A stretch of 36,172 nucleotides of DNA, from NCBI GenBank assembly GCA_003566815.1, contig PXBT01000025.1, positions 1 to 36,172 on the forward strand. The letters run 5' to 3'. The DNA is from Caldisericota bacterium (lineage in GTDB: Bacteria; Caldisericota; Caldisericia; UBA6126). Positions 1-6,360 of the stretch are shown in pieces. The notes under the pieces were generated by a model, which worked only from the letters and a program-made list of their open reading frames with translations, did not search any database and was not told where the DNA came from. The position numbers and the translations under genes are program-made. How positions within the stretch are numbered: the first letter of the stretch is position 1; each line of letters opens with the position of its first letter.

Positions 1-1
1 C

Positions 2-235
2 AAGATTCGCCAATTGTTTGCTCAGCATCATATTCAATGGCAGACTGCAGAGCTGGGCAAAGTGGATGTAGGCGGCGGAGGGACGGTTGCCAAGTTTTTC
101 GGAGAACGAGGAATGGAAGTGGTGGATTGTGGTCCATCCCTCCTGTCGATGCATGCACCCTTTGAAATCAGTTCCAAGGCAGATGTCTATGAGACCTATC
201 TGGCATATAGCGCTTTTTTAAGAAATTTTCAGTAA
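2..235 (+). CDS. M18 family aminopeptidase, C-terminal fragment
   Basis: The open frame enters from outside the window, so only the last 77 residues or so are seen. They match the C-terminal end of M18 (aspartyl aminopeptidase-like) zinc metallopeptidases: the run VDVGGGGTVAKF, then GMEVVDCG, then LSMHAPFEISSKAD. In this family the His of SMHAPFE is a zinc ligand and the GGGGT loop lies close to the active site. These are cytosolic enzymes that remove N-terminal residues, often acidic ones, from peptides. The frame ends in TAA about 20 bases before a strong hairpin. The TTG at 14 is only an internal Leu codon. The family call is firm; substrate preference cannot be judged from this fragment. 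Confidence 0.88.
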   Translation, partial: KIRQLFAQHHIQWQTAELGKVDVGGGGTVAKFFGERGMEVVDCGPSLLSMHAPFEISSKADVYETYLAYSAFLRNFQ

Positions 236-255
236 AAAATTACTCTGAGGCCGAC

Positions 256-291
256 CAGGAGGGGTTTATACCCCTCCTGCAACAACAGGAG
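256..291 (+). promoter_or_regulatory. Two competing hairpins ahead of the 119-aa gene
   Basis: CAGGAGGGG (256-264) pairs perfectly with CCCCTCCTG (271-279) around a TTTATA loop. No T tract follows, so this is a poor intrinsic terminator. The 3' arm segment CTCCTG (274-279) is also exactly complementary to CAGGAG (286-291), which contains the Shine-Dalgarno site of the next gene (AGGAG, 6 bases before ATG 298). The two pairings exclude each other: the first frees the ribosome site and the second hides it. The pairing is seen in the sequence; a regulatory role is inference. It may simply be the end structure of the aminopeptidase transcript. Confidence 0.45.
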
Positions 292-297
292 TCTACG

Positions 298-657
298 ATG
301 AACTATATCCATAAAGAAATGGCAGAGGGCCGATGGAAGACTTTCAGCTTTTTGGAGCAGATGGCCAATGTGGGAAGCGAAGTGGAAAGAACGATGGCGA
401 GAAAAAAGGAAGGCAAACTTTCAATGGCGGAAAAAGCTTTTGAAAGGGCCCTGGAACTGCTGGACCTTACGATCCAGGACCCCAAAAATCAATCTCGCTT
501 AAGCGAATTGTGCCGCATCAGAGAAGTTATGATCGACTATTTTATGTTTTCCAATCAATATAAGTCCTCTGATAAGTTGTGGCATAACTATTTCTATGCT
601 TTTGCTTATGCTGCACGAATGAAGCGACATGAGCAGGATCAGACCCTTTTGCGTTGA
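298..657 (+). CDS. Conserved hypothetical protein, 119 aa
   Basis: I cannot name a function. The protein is soluble with no signal peptide or membrane segment, and looks all-helical. It opens with an HKEMAEGRW motif, followed by FLEQMANVGSEVER, a FERALELLDLTI helix and SELCRIREVMIDYF, and ends in an aromatic helix (WHNYFYAFAYAARM). I recall proteins of this general pattern (a GRW start, NIGSEV, a Leu-rich central helix, then RE(V/L)-x-x-DYF) as widespread small unknowns in anaerobes and archaea, but that is memory, not a search. Start ATG 298 has the ribosome site AGGAG at 287-291. Its 3' end overlaps the convergent ribU gene by 19 bases. No nuclease, kinase or DNA-binding motif is visible. 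Confidence 0.8.
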   Translation: MNYIHKEMAEGRWKTFSFLEQMANVGSEVERTMARKKEGKLSMAEKAFERALELLDLTIQDPKNQSRLSELCRIREVMIDYFMFSNQYKSSDKLWHNYFYAFAYAARMKRHEQDQTLLR

Positions 658-1463
658 ATAATTTGTCCTGCAAGCAGTCCCAGCAATATTCCGAGTATCA
701 TCCCAATAATCAGATAATTAAATGATTGCTGAGCCAGAGGAATCAGGTTTTCTTCCAATTTTGCTCCTCGAGATAATATGTCCATTAGCTTTAATCTTAA
801 TGCAGGATCAGTGCTGCTGAAGGGTCTCAGTAGAAAAGCAATTGTGCCACCAAAGAAAAAACCGATAATGCTGGTGCTGATTAAATAGCTGTAGGAAGCT
901 CTTTTGATGGGCGTCAATACTCCAATTTTTTTTATCCAATCATTCCAAATGGGCTGAAGATAGCCAAATAGCCCAAGAAAGAGCAAAGCATTAACTCCAC
1001 CATGAATCAAATTGAAAGGAATAATGACGGGGATCAACATTCCCTTTACCACTGAAACAGGAATATTGGCATAAATCGGAGTGACTACAAGGTTGGCTGG
1101 AATCATGACCAATGCTCTTGCAAGGGTGGCTGCTATCAGAGCTACCACCATCATGGGATAGGTTTTTTTTGCTCTTACGATCAGACAAAATACTACCACA
1201 TAAGCAGATGAAGCTATAAAATGCATGAGCGTGCCCCACATGCCTCCCTGACCCCGGATAAGGCTATACAAGACTGCTTTCATGCCTACTGATACCACTC
1301 CCCAAACAGGGCCAAAAGCATATCCCACCAGCAACAAAGGGATATCGCCTGGCGCATACAAAAGATAGGGAGCAACTGCCATGATGGGAAAAGCCAGCAA
1401 CTCCAAGGTTAATCCAAAGGCGGTCAAGAGACCGATAAAAGTAATTAAACGAGTCCTGATCAT
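639..1463 (-). CDS. ribU: RibU-type riboflavin ECF transporter S component with C-terminal extension
   Basis: This is the membrane substrate-binding (S) subunit of an energy-coupling-factor importer, very probably for riboflavin. The core is residues 1-175, with about six hydrophobic segments, GDIPLLLVGYAFGP near residues 39-52 and IPFNLIHGGVNALL near 148-161. These match the D-x-P...FGP and P-F-N-x-x-x-G patterns of RibU proteins. The FMN riboswitch upstream supports riboflavin. The family is usually about 190 residues. Here a further 100 residues carry two more membrane helices (about 191-212 and 249-269), which I do not recognise. No ECF ATPase or EcfT gene lies nearby, as expected for a shared energizing module. 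Start ATG 1463 follows AGGAGG at 1475-1480, 11 bases away. Confidence 0.88.
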   Translation of the reverse strand: MIRTRLITFIGLLTAFGLTLELLAFPIMAVAPYLLYAPGDIPLLLVGYAFGPVWGVVSVGMKAVLYSLIRGQGGMWGTLMHFIASSAYVVVFCLIVRAKKTYPMMVVALIAATLARALVMIPANLVVTPIYANIPVSVVKGMLIPVIIPFNLIHGGVNALLFLGLFGYLQPIWNDWIKKIGVLTPIKRASYSYLISTSIIGFFFGGTIAFLLRPFSSTDPALRLKLMDILSRGAKLEENLIPLAQQSFNYLIIGMILGILLGLLAGQIIQRKRV

Positions 1464-1477
1464 CTTGCAACATACCT

Positions 1478-1503
1478 CCTCGAAGCAAAATTTTGCTCCA
1501 AGG
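1478..1503 (-). promoter_or_regulatory. Shine-Dalgarno sequestering hairpin of ribU
   Basis: On the minus strand, CCTTGGAGCAAAA (1503-1491) can pair base for base, counting three G-U pairs, with TTTTGCTTCGAGG (1490-1478). The 3' arm takes in the first half of the AGGAGG ribosome site (1475-1480) of ribU. No U tract follows, so the likely output of the FMN riboswitch is translational (site hidden when FMN is bound) rather than transcription termination. A second small hairpin, CGTATA/TATACG (1512-1529), sits between this element and the aptamer. Confidence 0.6.
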
Positions 1504-1528
1504 GCTGGGGGCGTATAACTTTGTATAC

Positions 1529-1633
1529 GTCTTCTTCCATCCAGACTTTACTGTCGGTACCGGAATTGCACCGGTTCAGCTTTCGCTCGCGGACTATCAC
1601 CGCCGGTCGGGAAATTCACCCTGCCCTGAAGAC
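1529..1633 (-). promoter_or_regulatory. FMN riboswitch (RFN element)
   Basis: The minus-strand RNA has the conserved RFN core in order: GTCTTC (start of P1, 1633-1628), CAGGGCAGGGTGAAATTCCC, GACCGGCGGTGATAG, CGCGAGC, a CCGGTGCAATTCCGG hairpin, and CAGTAAAGTCTGGATGG, closing with GAAGAC (1534-1529), the exact complement of the 5' P1 arm. RFN elements bind flavin mononucleotide and repress riboflavin synthesis or uptake genes. Here it governs ribU, acting on translation through the ribosome-site hairpin just downstream. The identity rests on near-consensus sequence over the whole aptamer. Confidence 0.96.
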
Positions 1634-1641
1634 CATAGTTT

Positions 1642-1669
1642 AATATAATTAAATCCATGTAAAATTCAA
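1642..1669 (-). promoter_or_regulatory. Likely sigma-A promoter of ribU
   Basis: The minus strand has -35 TTGAAT (1669-1664), a 16-base spacer and -10 TATATT (1647-1642). Transcription would begin around 1635, immediately before the 5' arm of the FMN riboswitch P1 helix, which is exactly where a riboswitch-controlled transcript should start. Confidence 0.6.
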
Positions 1670-1703
1670 CCTGTTAACTTTACGGGTTTTTAATGTGAAG
1701 ATT

Positions 1704-1733
1704 TTGTTAATCAGTATAATGGATAAGTATAAT
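1704..1733 (+). promoter_or_regulatory. Possible promoter of the PHP phosphatase gene
   Basis: TTGTTA (1704-1709), an 18-base spacer and TATAAT (1728-1733). A second TATAAT lies at 1715-1720 without a good -35. The resulting leader to the TTG start at 1759 would be about 20 bases. This is sequence-pattern evidence only. Confidence 0.45.
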
Positions 1734-1758
1734 TAGATAAGAAAGGAATGATAATAGA

Positions 1759-2604
1759 TTGCAAATAGTTGATTACCATGTGCATTCAGCCTGGTCGCCT
1801 GATAGCAGAATGAGCGTTAGAAAAGCATTAAATTACTGCAGGGAAAACCATGTTAAAGAAATCGTTTTTACTGAACATTTGGATATGGGGGATCCAGGAC
1901 AGATTCCCTATTTGGATTTATCATCTTATTTAGTGGATATTGAAGCTTCAAAGCTTGAATATCCTGATATTATCATAGGTTGCGGTCTTGAGCTGGGCAT
2001 GCATCCAGGAAACATCAAAGCAACTGAAACTTATATTCATCCCTATGAATGGGATTTTTTGATCATGTCGGTGCATCAGTATGAAAATATAGGTTTCTGC
2101 GATCCCATGCTTTTGCAGAGGTTTGAGAAGCAGGAGATTCTTGATAAATATTGGAATGCATGGTTTTATAATGTAGAGCATTTCAAGGATTTTCATGTAT
2201 TGGGCCATTTGGATTATCTACTACGGTATCAGCCTATCAGCATCGAGGAGTTTGAGGTCTGGACCGAGCCAAAGGATGCTATGCTGAAAAGATTAATTGA
2301 GCGAGGACAAGGAATAGAAATTAATGCCAAAGGGATTAAAAGCCTGGGCAGACCTCACCCTTCTTTAAATATTTTAAGACGATATAAGGCTTTGGGTGGC
2401 GAAATCGTGACTCTGGGCAGTGACGCTCATTCAGTTTCAAATATTGCCAGGCATTTTGATACTATATCGCAATACTTAAAAGAAGCAGGATTTAATTATT
2501 TTGCCCGTAGGGATTTTGAGAAAAAAGAGTTTTATTTTGAAAAACTATGCATAGAGAATTATGCAGGGGTTAATAGTGTTAATAAATCTTTTTTGATGGA
2601 GTAG
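1759..2604 (+). CDS. Histidinol-phosphatase-like PHP-domain phosphoesterase
   Basis: This is a polymerase-and-histidinol-phosphatase (PHP) family metal-dependent phosphatase of 281 residues, the usual size for HisK/HisJ. Metal-binding motifs are in order: DYHVHS (His7, His9), TEH (Glu39, His40), GLELG (Glu78), SVHQ (His106), GHLD (His150, Asp152) and GSDAHS (Asp222, His224). HisK enzymes dephosphorylate L-histidinol phosphate in histidine synthesis. No other his gene is nearby, so related phosphoester substrates are possible. The start is TTG at 1759 with AAAGGA at 1742-1747; the nearby ATG at 1748 is out of frame and runs into a stop. The 3' end overlaps the convergent lipid kinase gene by 46 bases. 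Confidence 0.85.
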   Translation: MQIVDYHVHSAWSPDSRMSVRKALNYCRENHVKEIVFTEHLDMGDPGQIPYLDLSSYLVDIEASKLEYPDIIIGCGLELGMHPGNIKATETYIHPYEWDFLIMSVHQYENIGFCDPMLLQRFEKQEILDKYWNAWFYNVEHFKDFHVLGHLDYLLRYQPISIEEFEVWTEPKDAMLKRLIERGQGIEINAKGIKSLGRPHPSLNILRRYKALGGEIVTLGSDAHSVSNIARHFDTISQYLKEAGFNYFARRDFEKKEFYFEKLCIENYAGVNSVNKSFLME

Positions 2605-3425
2605 TGAGCTGGAAGGTTTGTTTTGTAGTCACCGTCTGCAAATACTTCGCCTACTCCTTCAATGTTTATGTAGGGTAGCTGATAATAAGCAATGGAAGGG
2701 TGATCAATGTGTCGTCCTGAAAATACTTTGGGGAAAATAGTCAATAGTTTCCATTTGCTGATTTTTTTTACCATGCATAGATCCAGAAGTTCATCATCTC
2801 GAAGAGCTTGCGAGGTGATCTTCATGCCTCCTCCATAGCTGGTGCCCTGCCCTACAGCCAGGAGCATCACCTTTTCTTTGAGGGTGGCGTAAGGGGTGTG
2901 AACTATGATATCCATAGCTTTGAATCGAACCAGGGTGATTAGTAATGCAAGGGTGTATAGCAAAGGACCCTTGATGAGTCGAGGCATTCGATTGGCAGTT
3001 CGATTAACTTCAGTGTCCAGACCACAGGATGCTACTCCAAGAAAAGGCTGTTCATTGACCAGAGCTACCTCCAGCTTTTTTGGAACACCTGTTAACAGAG
3101 TAGACAGTGCATTTTGGGGAGTAATGCCCAAAGTGGTGGCAACATCATTGCCTGATCCGCAAGGGACCATAGCCATCAAAGAGGGAGATCGCAAGACCCC
3201 CCTCATTACTTCATTCATGGTGCCGTCGCCTCCAAGGGCAACGATCAAAGTATCTTTTTCAGCATGCTCTCTTGCCAGGCTTTCAAGATGCCCGGGCGAT
3301 GTGCTTTGAAACACTCGATAAGTCCTTTGGTTTTTGTCCAGGAAGTGCATGGTTTTGACCAGCCAATTTTTGGACAAGCCTCCTCCAGCAATAGGGTTGA
3401 CCAATAGGATTATCGAGGGGGGCAT
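2559..3425 (-). CDS. Diacylglycerol/lipid kinase family protein (YegS/DgkB type)
   Basis: A soluble lipid kinase of the DAGK catalytic family, 288 residues, a typical length. Motifs: NPIAGGG (residues 10-16), the nucleotide-binding GGDGT (65-69) followed by NEV, and PCGSGND (88-94). The C-terminal half has the expected beta-sandwich with a late FADGDY segment. Members phosphorylate diacylglycerol or related lipids for phospholipid recycling; the exact lipid cannot be told. It is the last gene of the minus-strand cluster, six bases after the cyclophilin gene. No good ribosome site is visible before ATG 3425, so translation may be coupled. Its last 46 bases lie within the convergent phosphatase gene. 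Confidence 0.87.
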   Translation of the reverse strand: MPPSIILLVNPIAGGGLSKNWLVKTMHFLDKNQRTYRVFQSTSPGHLESLAREHAEKDTLIVALGGDGTMNEVMRGVLRSPSLMAMVPCGSGNDVATTLGITPQNALSTLLTGVPKKLEVALVNEQPFLGVASCGLDTEVNRTANRMPRLIKGPLLYTLALLITLVRFKAMDIIVHTPYATLKEKVMLLAVGQGTSYGGGMKITSQALRDDELLDLCMVKKISKWKLLTIFPKVFSGRHIDHPSIAYYQLPYINIEGVGEVFADGDYKTNLPAHYSIKKDLLTLLTPA

Positions 3426-3431
3426 GCAGTA

Positions 3432-4199
3432 TTATCTTTGGACGACAGCAGCACTTCGTATCATGATATTGGATACGGGTCGATCTGCTTGATCGGTACC
3501 TACATCAGCTATTGCGAGGGCTATATCCATTCCTTCTACAACTCTGCCAAAACCAGTGTGAGCACCATTAAGCCAATCGGTGCCTTCTTCTCTGGTTATG
3601 ATAAAAACCTGAGAGCCATTGGTATTGGGGCCTGCATTGGCCATAGCCAGCACACCATATTCCAAAGGAATGGAAGGTAGAGAGTAGTCAAATTGATATC
3701 CTCTTTGTTCTAATCCACGAATAGTATTTTGGTCAAGACCCAGTGCTTCCGGGTTAATTTCATCCTGGAATTTGTAAGGTACATTTTTGGGGGTTTGAGC
3801 TGTAAATCCTCCCATTTGAATCATAAAGTCTTTTATGACACGATGAAAGATAATGCCATTATAAAATCCATCTTCCACCAGGTTTCTAAAATTGAAGCTG
3901 GTCATGGGAGCAGCTTCTGGGAATAATTCAAGCTTAATCATTCCTTTGTCGGTGTCCAGCACAATGTATTCATTTTTCATTTGTTCAATTTCTTCTGCAC
4001 TTGGCATACTCGGACCTTTGGGTTGCATAGGCGTCTCCCTTTCTTTTTCTTCTTCTATCACCGGTGGTGGTGTTTCTCGTTGGGGTGTTTCCTGTCTTGT
4101 CTCTTGCTGAGGTGGTGTTTCCGCTGTTTTGGGAGCAGTTCCACAAGAGCTCAGCATTACAATAGTCATCAAGGCACATCCCATCATCAAAATTTTCAT
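3432..4199 (-). CDS. Lipoprotein peptidyl-prolyl cis-trans isomerase, cyclophilin type
   Basis: A secreted, lipid-anchored cyclophilin of 255 residues. The N-terminus is a lipoprotein signal (MKILMMGCALMTIVM) ending in the lipobox LSSC with Cys19. A Pro/Thr/Glu-rich, disordered spacer of about 45 residues follows. The catalytic cyclophilin domain runs from about residue 75 to the end, with FHRVIKDFMIQMGGF, AMANAGPNTNGSQVFI and LNGAHTGFGRV. It would speed proline isomerization in proteins folding at the outer membrane face. Two ATGs lie in tandem; the one at 4199 is 7 bases from AGGAGG (4207-4212) and is chosen over 4202, which is only 4 bases away. The nuclease gene lies 56 bases upstream. 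Confidence 0.92.
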   Translation of the reverse strand: MKILMMGCALMTIVMLSSCGTAPKTAETPPQQETRQETPQRETPPPVIEEEKERETPMQPKGPSMPSAEEIEQMKNEYIVLDTDKGMIKLELFPEAAPMTSFNFRNLVEDGFYNGIIFHRVIKDFMIQMGGFTAQTPKNVPYKFQDEINPEALGLDQNTIRGLEQRGYQFDYSLPSIPLEYGVLAMANAGPNTNGSQVFIITREEGTDWLNGAHTGFGRVVEGMDIALAIADVGTDQADRPVSNIMIRSAAVVQR

Positions 4200-4255
4200 C
4201 ATAAAACCTCCTGAAAAAATCAATTTACATCATTTAAACATTAAAAAAAATAACC

Positions 4256-5500
4256 TTACGATTCATCATTGTCAATGGAATCATCTTTTTCTTCCTCTAA
4301 ATTCTTATCCAGATTTATCCATTTAAAGCTCGTTTTGATTTCCATGGAAGAAAAACCAAGTAGTTCATTTCTAATCTCTTCGTCCACTTTTGCGTTTTTG
4401 ATCATTTTGTTGAGTTTGGAGGAGTGTAAGATGGAAGCCTCCATCCATAGTCCATTTTTTTGTATCAGCTCTTCAAGCGCTGGTCGAGCGGGGTCTTTGG
4501 AATCTGGGAATCGATAGGAAATCTTATCTTTAACCTGAATGCCTCCGTATTTACCTTCCATAACTTTGTATTCATTAGCTTTGGCATACTCATGCAGGGT
4601 GTTTTCCATTTGTTCTTTTTCTGATTTGATTGACTCAAGCTCTGATCTGGCTTTTTTGTATTTACTGCAAATGTAGCCATATTTTGAAACCAGACGATAT
4701 CCTTCATTTTCTTCGCGATCATCCTCTTGATCCAATTTTCTCTCATGTGTTTTTGCTGGGCAGATATCCTGAAAAGTACACCAGTTGCAAAGTCCTGATG
4801 GTTGGGGTTCAAAGATCAAGTCGTGTTCAAGATCAAATACTTTTTGAGCAATCATGGTTTCTTTTAAGGCAAGCTGTTCGGCATCAAGCTCAACTTCCCA
4901 TGATTGATCAAAAAGCAAATAGTGCCAGATGGATCGAACTCTTTTTACATCGGGATAATGCTTTTGAACAGAAATTTGATACATGGCCAGCTGTAGATCT
5001 TTTTCAGCTTCAGGAAAACTTGGCATACTGCCTGAGGTCTTATAGTCATGGATTTCGTAGGTATCAGCTTTATCCCTGCTTAGACGATCAATGTATCCTT
5101 TAAAAGAATAAGGCCCTATTTTAAAAGTTAGCATTTTTTCGAGTCCAATAGTTTGCGCTTGATCAAAAGGGGGATAACGCTCGTAATAATTGGATAGAGC
5201 TTTTTCACCTGTGCTTTTATAATGATTTGGATCCAAAGGGGTCTTCATGATCACGATATCATCAGTCCATTTTTCTTTCCAGTAGGTTTCGTAGCATGCG
5301 ATCAAATCCTTTTTATCGGGGATGCGTTGGTAGATTAACTGTTGGTAAAAATCATTCAAAGCTGAATGTATGCAGCTACCCATAAAGGCTTCAATAGTTT
5401 TTAACTCAAAAGGAGGCTTGATGCGATCAATGTATTTGAATTTGTATTGCCTGGGGCAATTATCATAAGTATTAATTCGGCTGTAAGAATAAACTGGCAT
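4256..5500 (-). CDS. PD-(D/E)XK nuclease with predicted Fe-S cluster
   Basis: A RecB/Cas4-like nuclease of 414 residues. The nuclease core reads SYSRINTYDNCPRQYKF near residue 5, His45, GYIDRL (Asp138), HDYKT (Asp152, Lys154) and LQLAMYQ (Gln170 onward), which is the full catalytic set of the PDDEXK_1 group. Cys15 together with Cys238, Cys241 and Cys247 (CNWC...C) fits the split four-Cys 4Fe-4S arrangement of AddB and Cas4. Beyond residue 255 an acidic linker, a likely coiled coil (278-312) and a 100-residue unknown domain follow. No helicase domain and no cas gene are nearby, so this is a stand-alone nuclease of unknown pathway, probably DNA repair. It ends 14 bases after nadE. Confidence 0.85.
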   Translation of the reverse strand: MPVYSYSRINTYDNCPRQYKFKYIDRIKPPFELKTIEAFMGSCIHSALNDFYQQLIYQRIPDKKDLIACYETYWKEKWTDDIVIMKTPLDPNHYKSTGEKALSNYYERYPPFDQAQTIGLEKMLTFKIGPYSFKGYIDRLSRDKADTYEIHDYKTSGSMPSFPEAEKDLQLAMYQISVQKHYPDVKRVRSIWHYLLFDQSWEVELDAEQLALKETMIAQKVFDLEHDLIFEPQPSGLCNWCTFQDICPAKTHERKLDQEDDREENEGYRLVSKYGYICSKYKKARSELESIKSEKEQMENTLHEYAKANEYKVMEGKYGGIQVKDKISYRFPDSKDPARPALEELIQKNGLWMEASILHSSKLNKMIKNAKVDEEIRNELLGFSSMEIKTSFKWINLDKNLEEEKDDSIDNDES

Positions 5501-5514
5501 TATACAATATTACC

Positions 5515-6360
5515 TCATAAGTCCAAGCTTCCCAGTTGCATGGTTTCTTTGCATAGTCGATAGTCAATGCCTATGGTTCTATCTGAAACTTTGCATATTG
5601 TTGGCTTTTTTTGTTTATACAATGCTTTGCGAGTTATTTTGACCACTTTTTCCACCGCCTCAAGATCAAAACCCATTTGAACAAGTTGCTGGGGACTGTG
5701 TCGTTGATCCAGCCAATAGAATAAAATGGCATCCAGCTTTTCGTAGGGCAGGCCAATTTCATCCTCATCGGTTTGACCTTCCCATAATTCAGCAGAAGGT
5801 GGTTTGCTGATAATGTTTTCAGGTAAATGACAATGCTGAGCCAGACCTTTAACTTGTGTTTTGTATAAATCTCCCAGGGGCATGATACCTGCAGCGCTAT
5901 CCCCATACCATGTGGAATAACCTATCATCAGTTCTGTTTTGTTGCTGCCCCCTATAACCATTAATTGGTCTCGCGCGCTTTGGTCAAAAAGAATATTCAT
6001 GCGCAGTCTTGCCATAATGTTGCCTTTTCGTTTGGGGTCGCGTATGCTTCTTTCCGTGCAGATTTGGTCTGTGATGGCTTGAATATCAAAGACTTCCAGA
6101 GGAGTGTCTATCATCTCTGCAAGAGTTGATACATCTTTGAAGGCAGAAGGATTTTTTCCATAAGGCATATATAATAAAGCAATATTTCCATTCAATGCTG
6201 TATGCGCCAACACTGAAGCCAAACTTGAATCCAGGCCTCCCGATAGAGAAATCAAGCCTCCCTTGAATCCATTGTACTGCACTTCATGTCGGATAAAGGT
6301 TTGAATGACTTTTTCAGTAAAAGTAAAGTCCATGGAAGGGATATTTAGTGGATGTTTCAT
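5515..6360 (-). CDS. nadE: NAD+ synthetase, synthetase subunit
   Basis: An N-type ATP pyrophosphatase of 281 residues that adenylates nicotinate adenine dinucleotide and amidates it to NAD+. The ATP-binding loop SGGLDSS is at residues 40-46. Downstream are GGSNKTELMIGYSTWYGD and GIMPLGDLYKTQV, the NAAD and ATP-binding segments, and KPPSAELWEGQTDEDEIGLPY, the substrate lid region. It lacks the N-terminal glutaminase domain of fused enzymes. The preceding gene encodes exactly such an amidohydrolase and overlaps it by ATGA. Start ATG 6360 has AGGAGG 7 bases before it. Inference: the two proteins form a two-subunit glutamine-dependent NAD synthetase. Alternatively this one uses free ammonia. Confidence 0.93.
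   Translation of the reverse strand: MKHPLNIPSMDFTFTEKVIQTFIRHEVQYNGFKGGLISLSGGLDSSLASVLAHTALNGNIALLYMPYGKNPSAFKDVSTLAEMIDTPLEVFDIQAITDQICTERSIRDPKRKGNIMARLRMNILFDQSARDQLMVIGGSNKTELMIGYSTWYGDSAAGIMPLGDLYKTQVKGLAQHCHLPENIISKPPSAELWEGQTDEDEIGLPYEKLDAILFYWLDQRHSPQQLVQMGFDLEAVEKVVKITRKALYKQKKPTICKVSDRTIGIDYRLCKETMQLGSLDL

Noticed and set aside
256-279. Simple rho-independent terminator of the aminopeptidase gene
   Set aside because: The stem is strong but is followed by CAACAACAGG rather than a T tract, so plain intrinsic termination is doubtful; kept as a regulatory candidate.
2905-3309. A 134-codon plus-strand open frame opposite the lipid kinase
   Set aside because: It covers the GGDGT and PCGSGND coding region of the kinase in antisense; no independent support.
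4256-5500. Cas4 as the identity of the Fe-S nuclease
   Set aside because: The motif order is similar, but there is no CRISPR array or cas gene, and the protein is about twice the usual Cas4 length.
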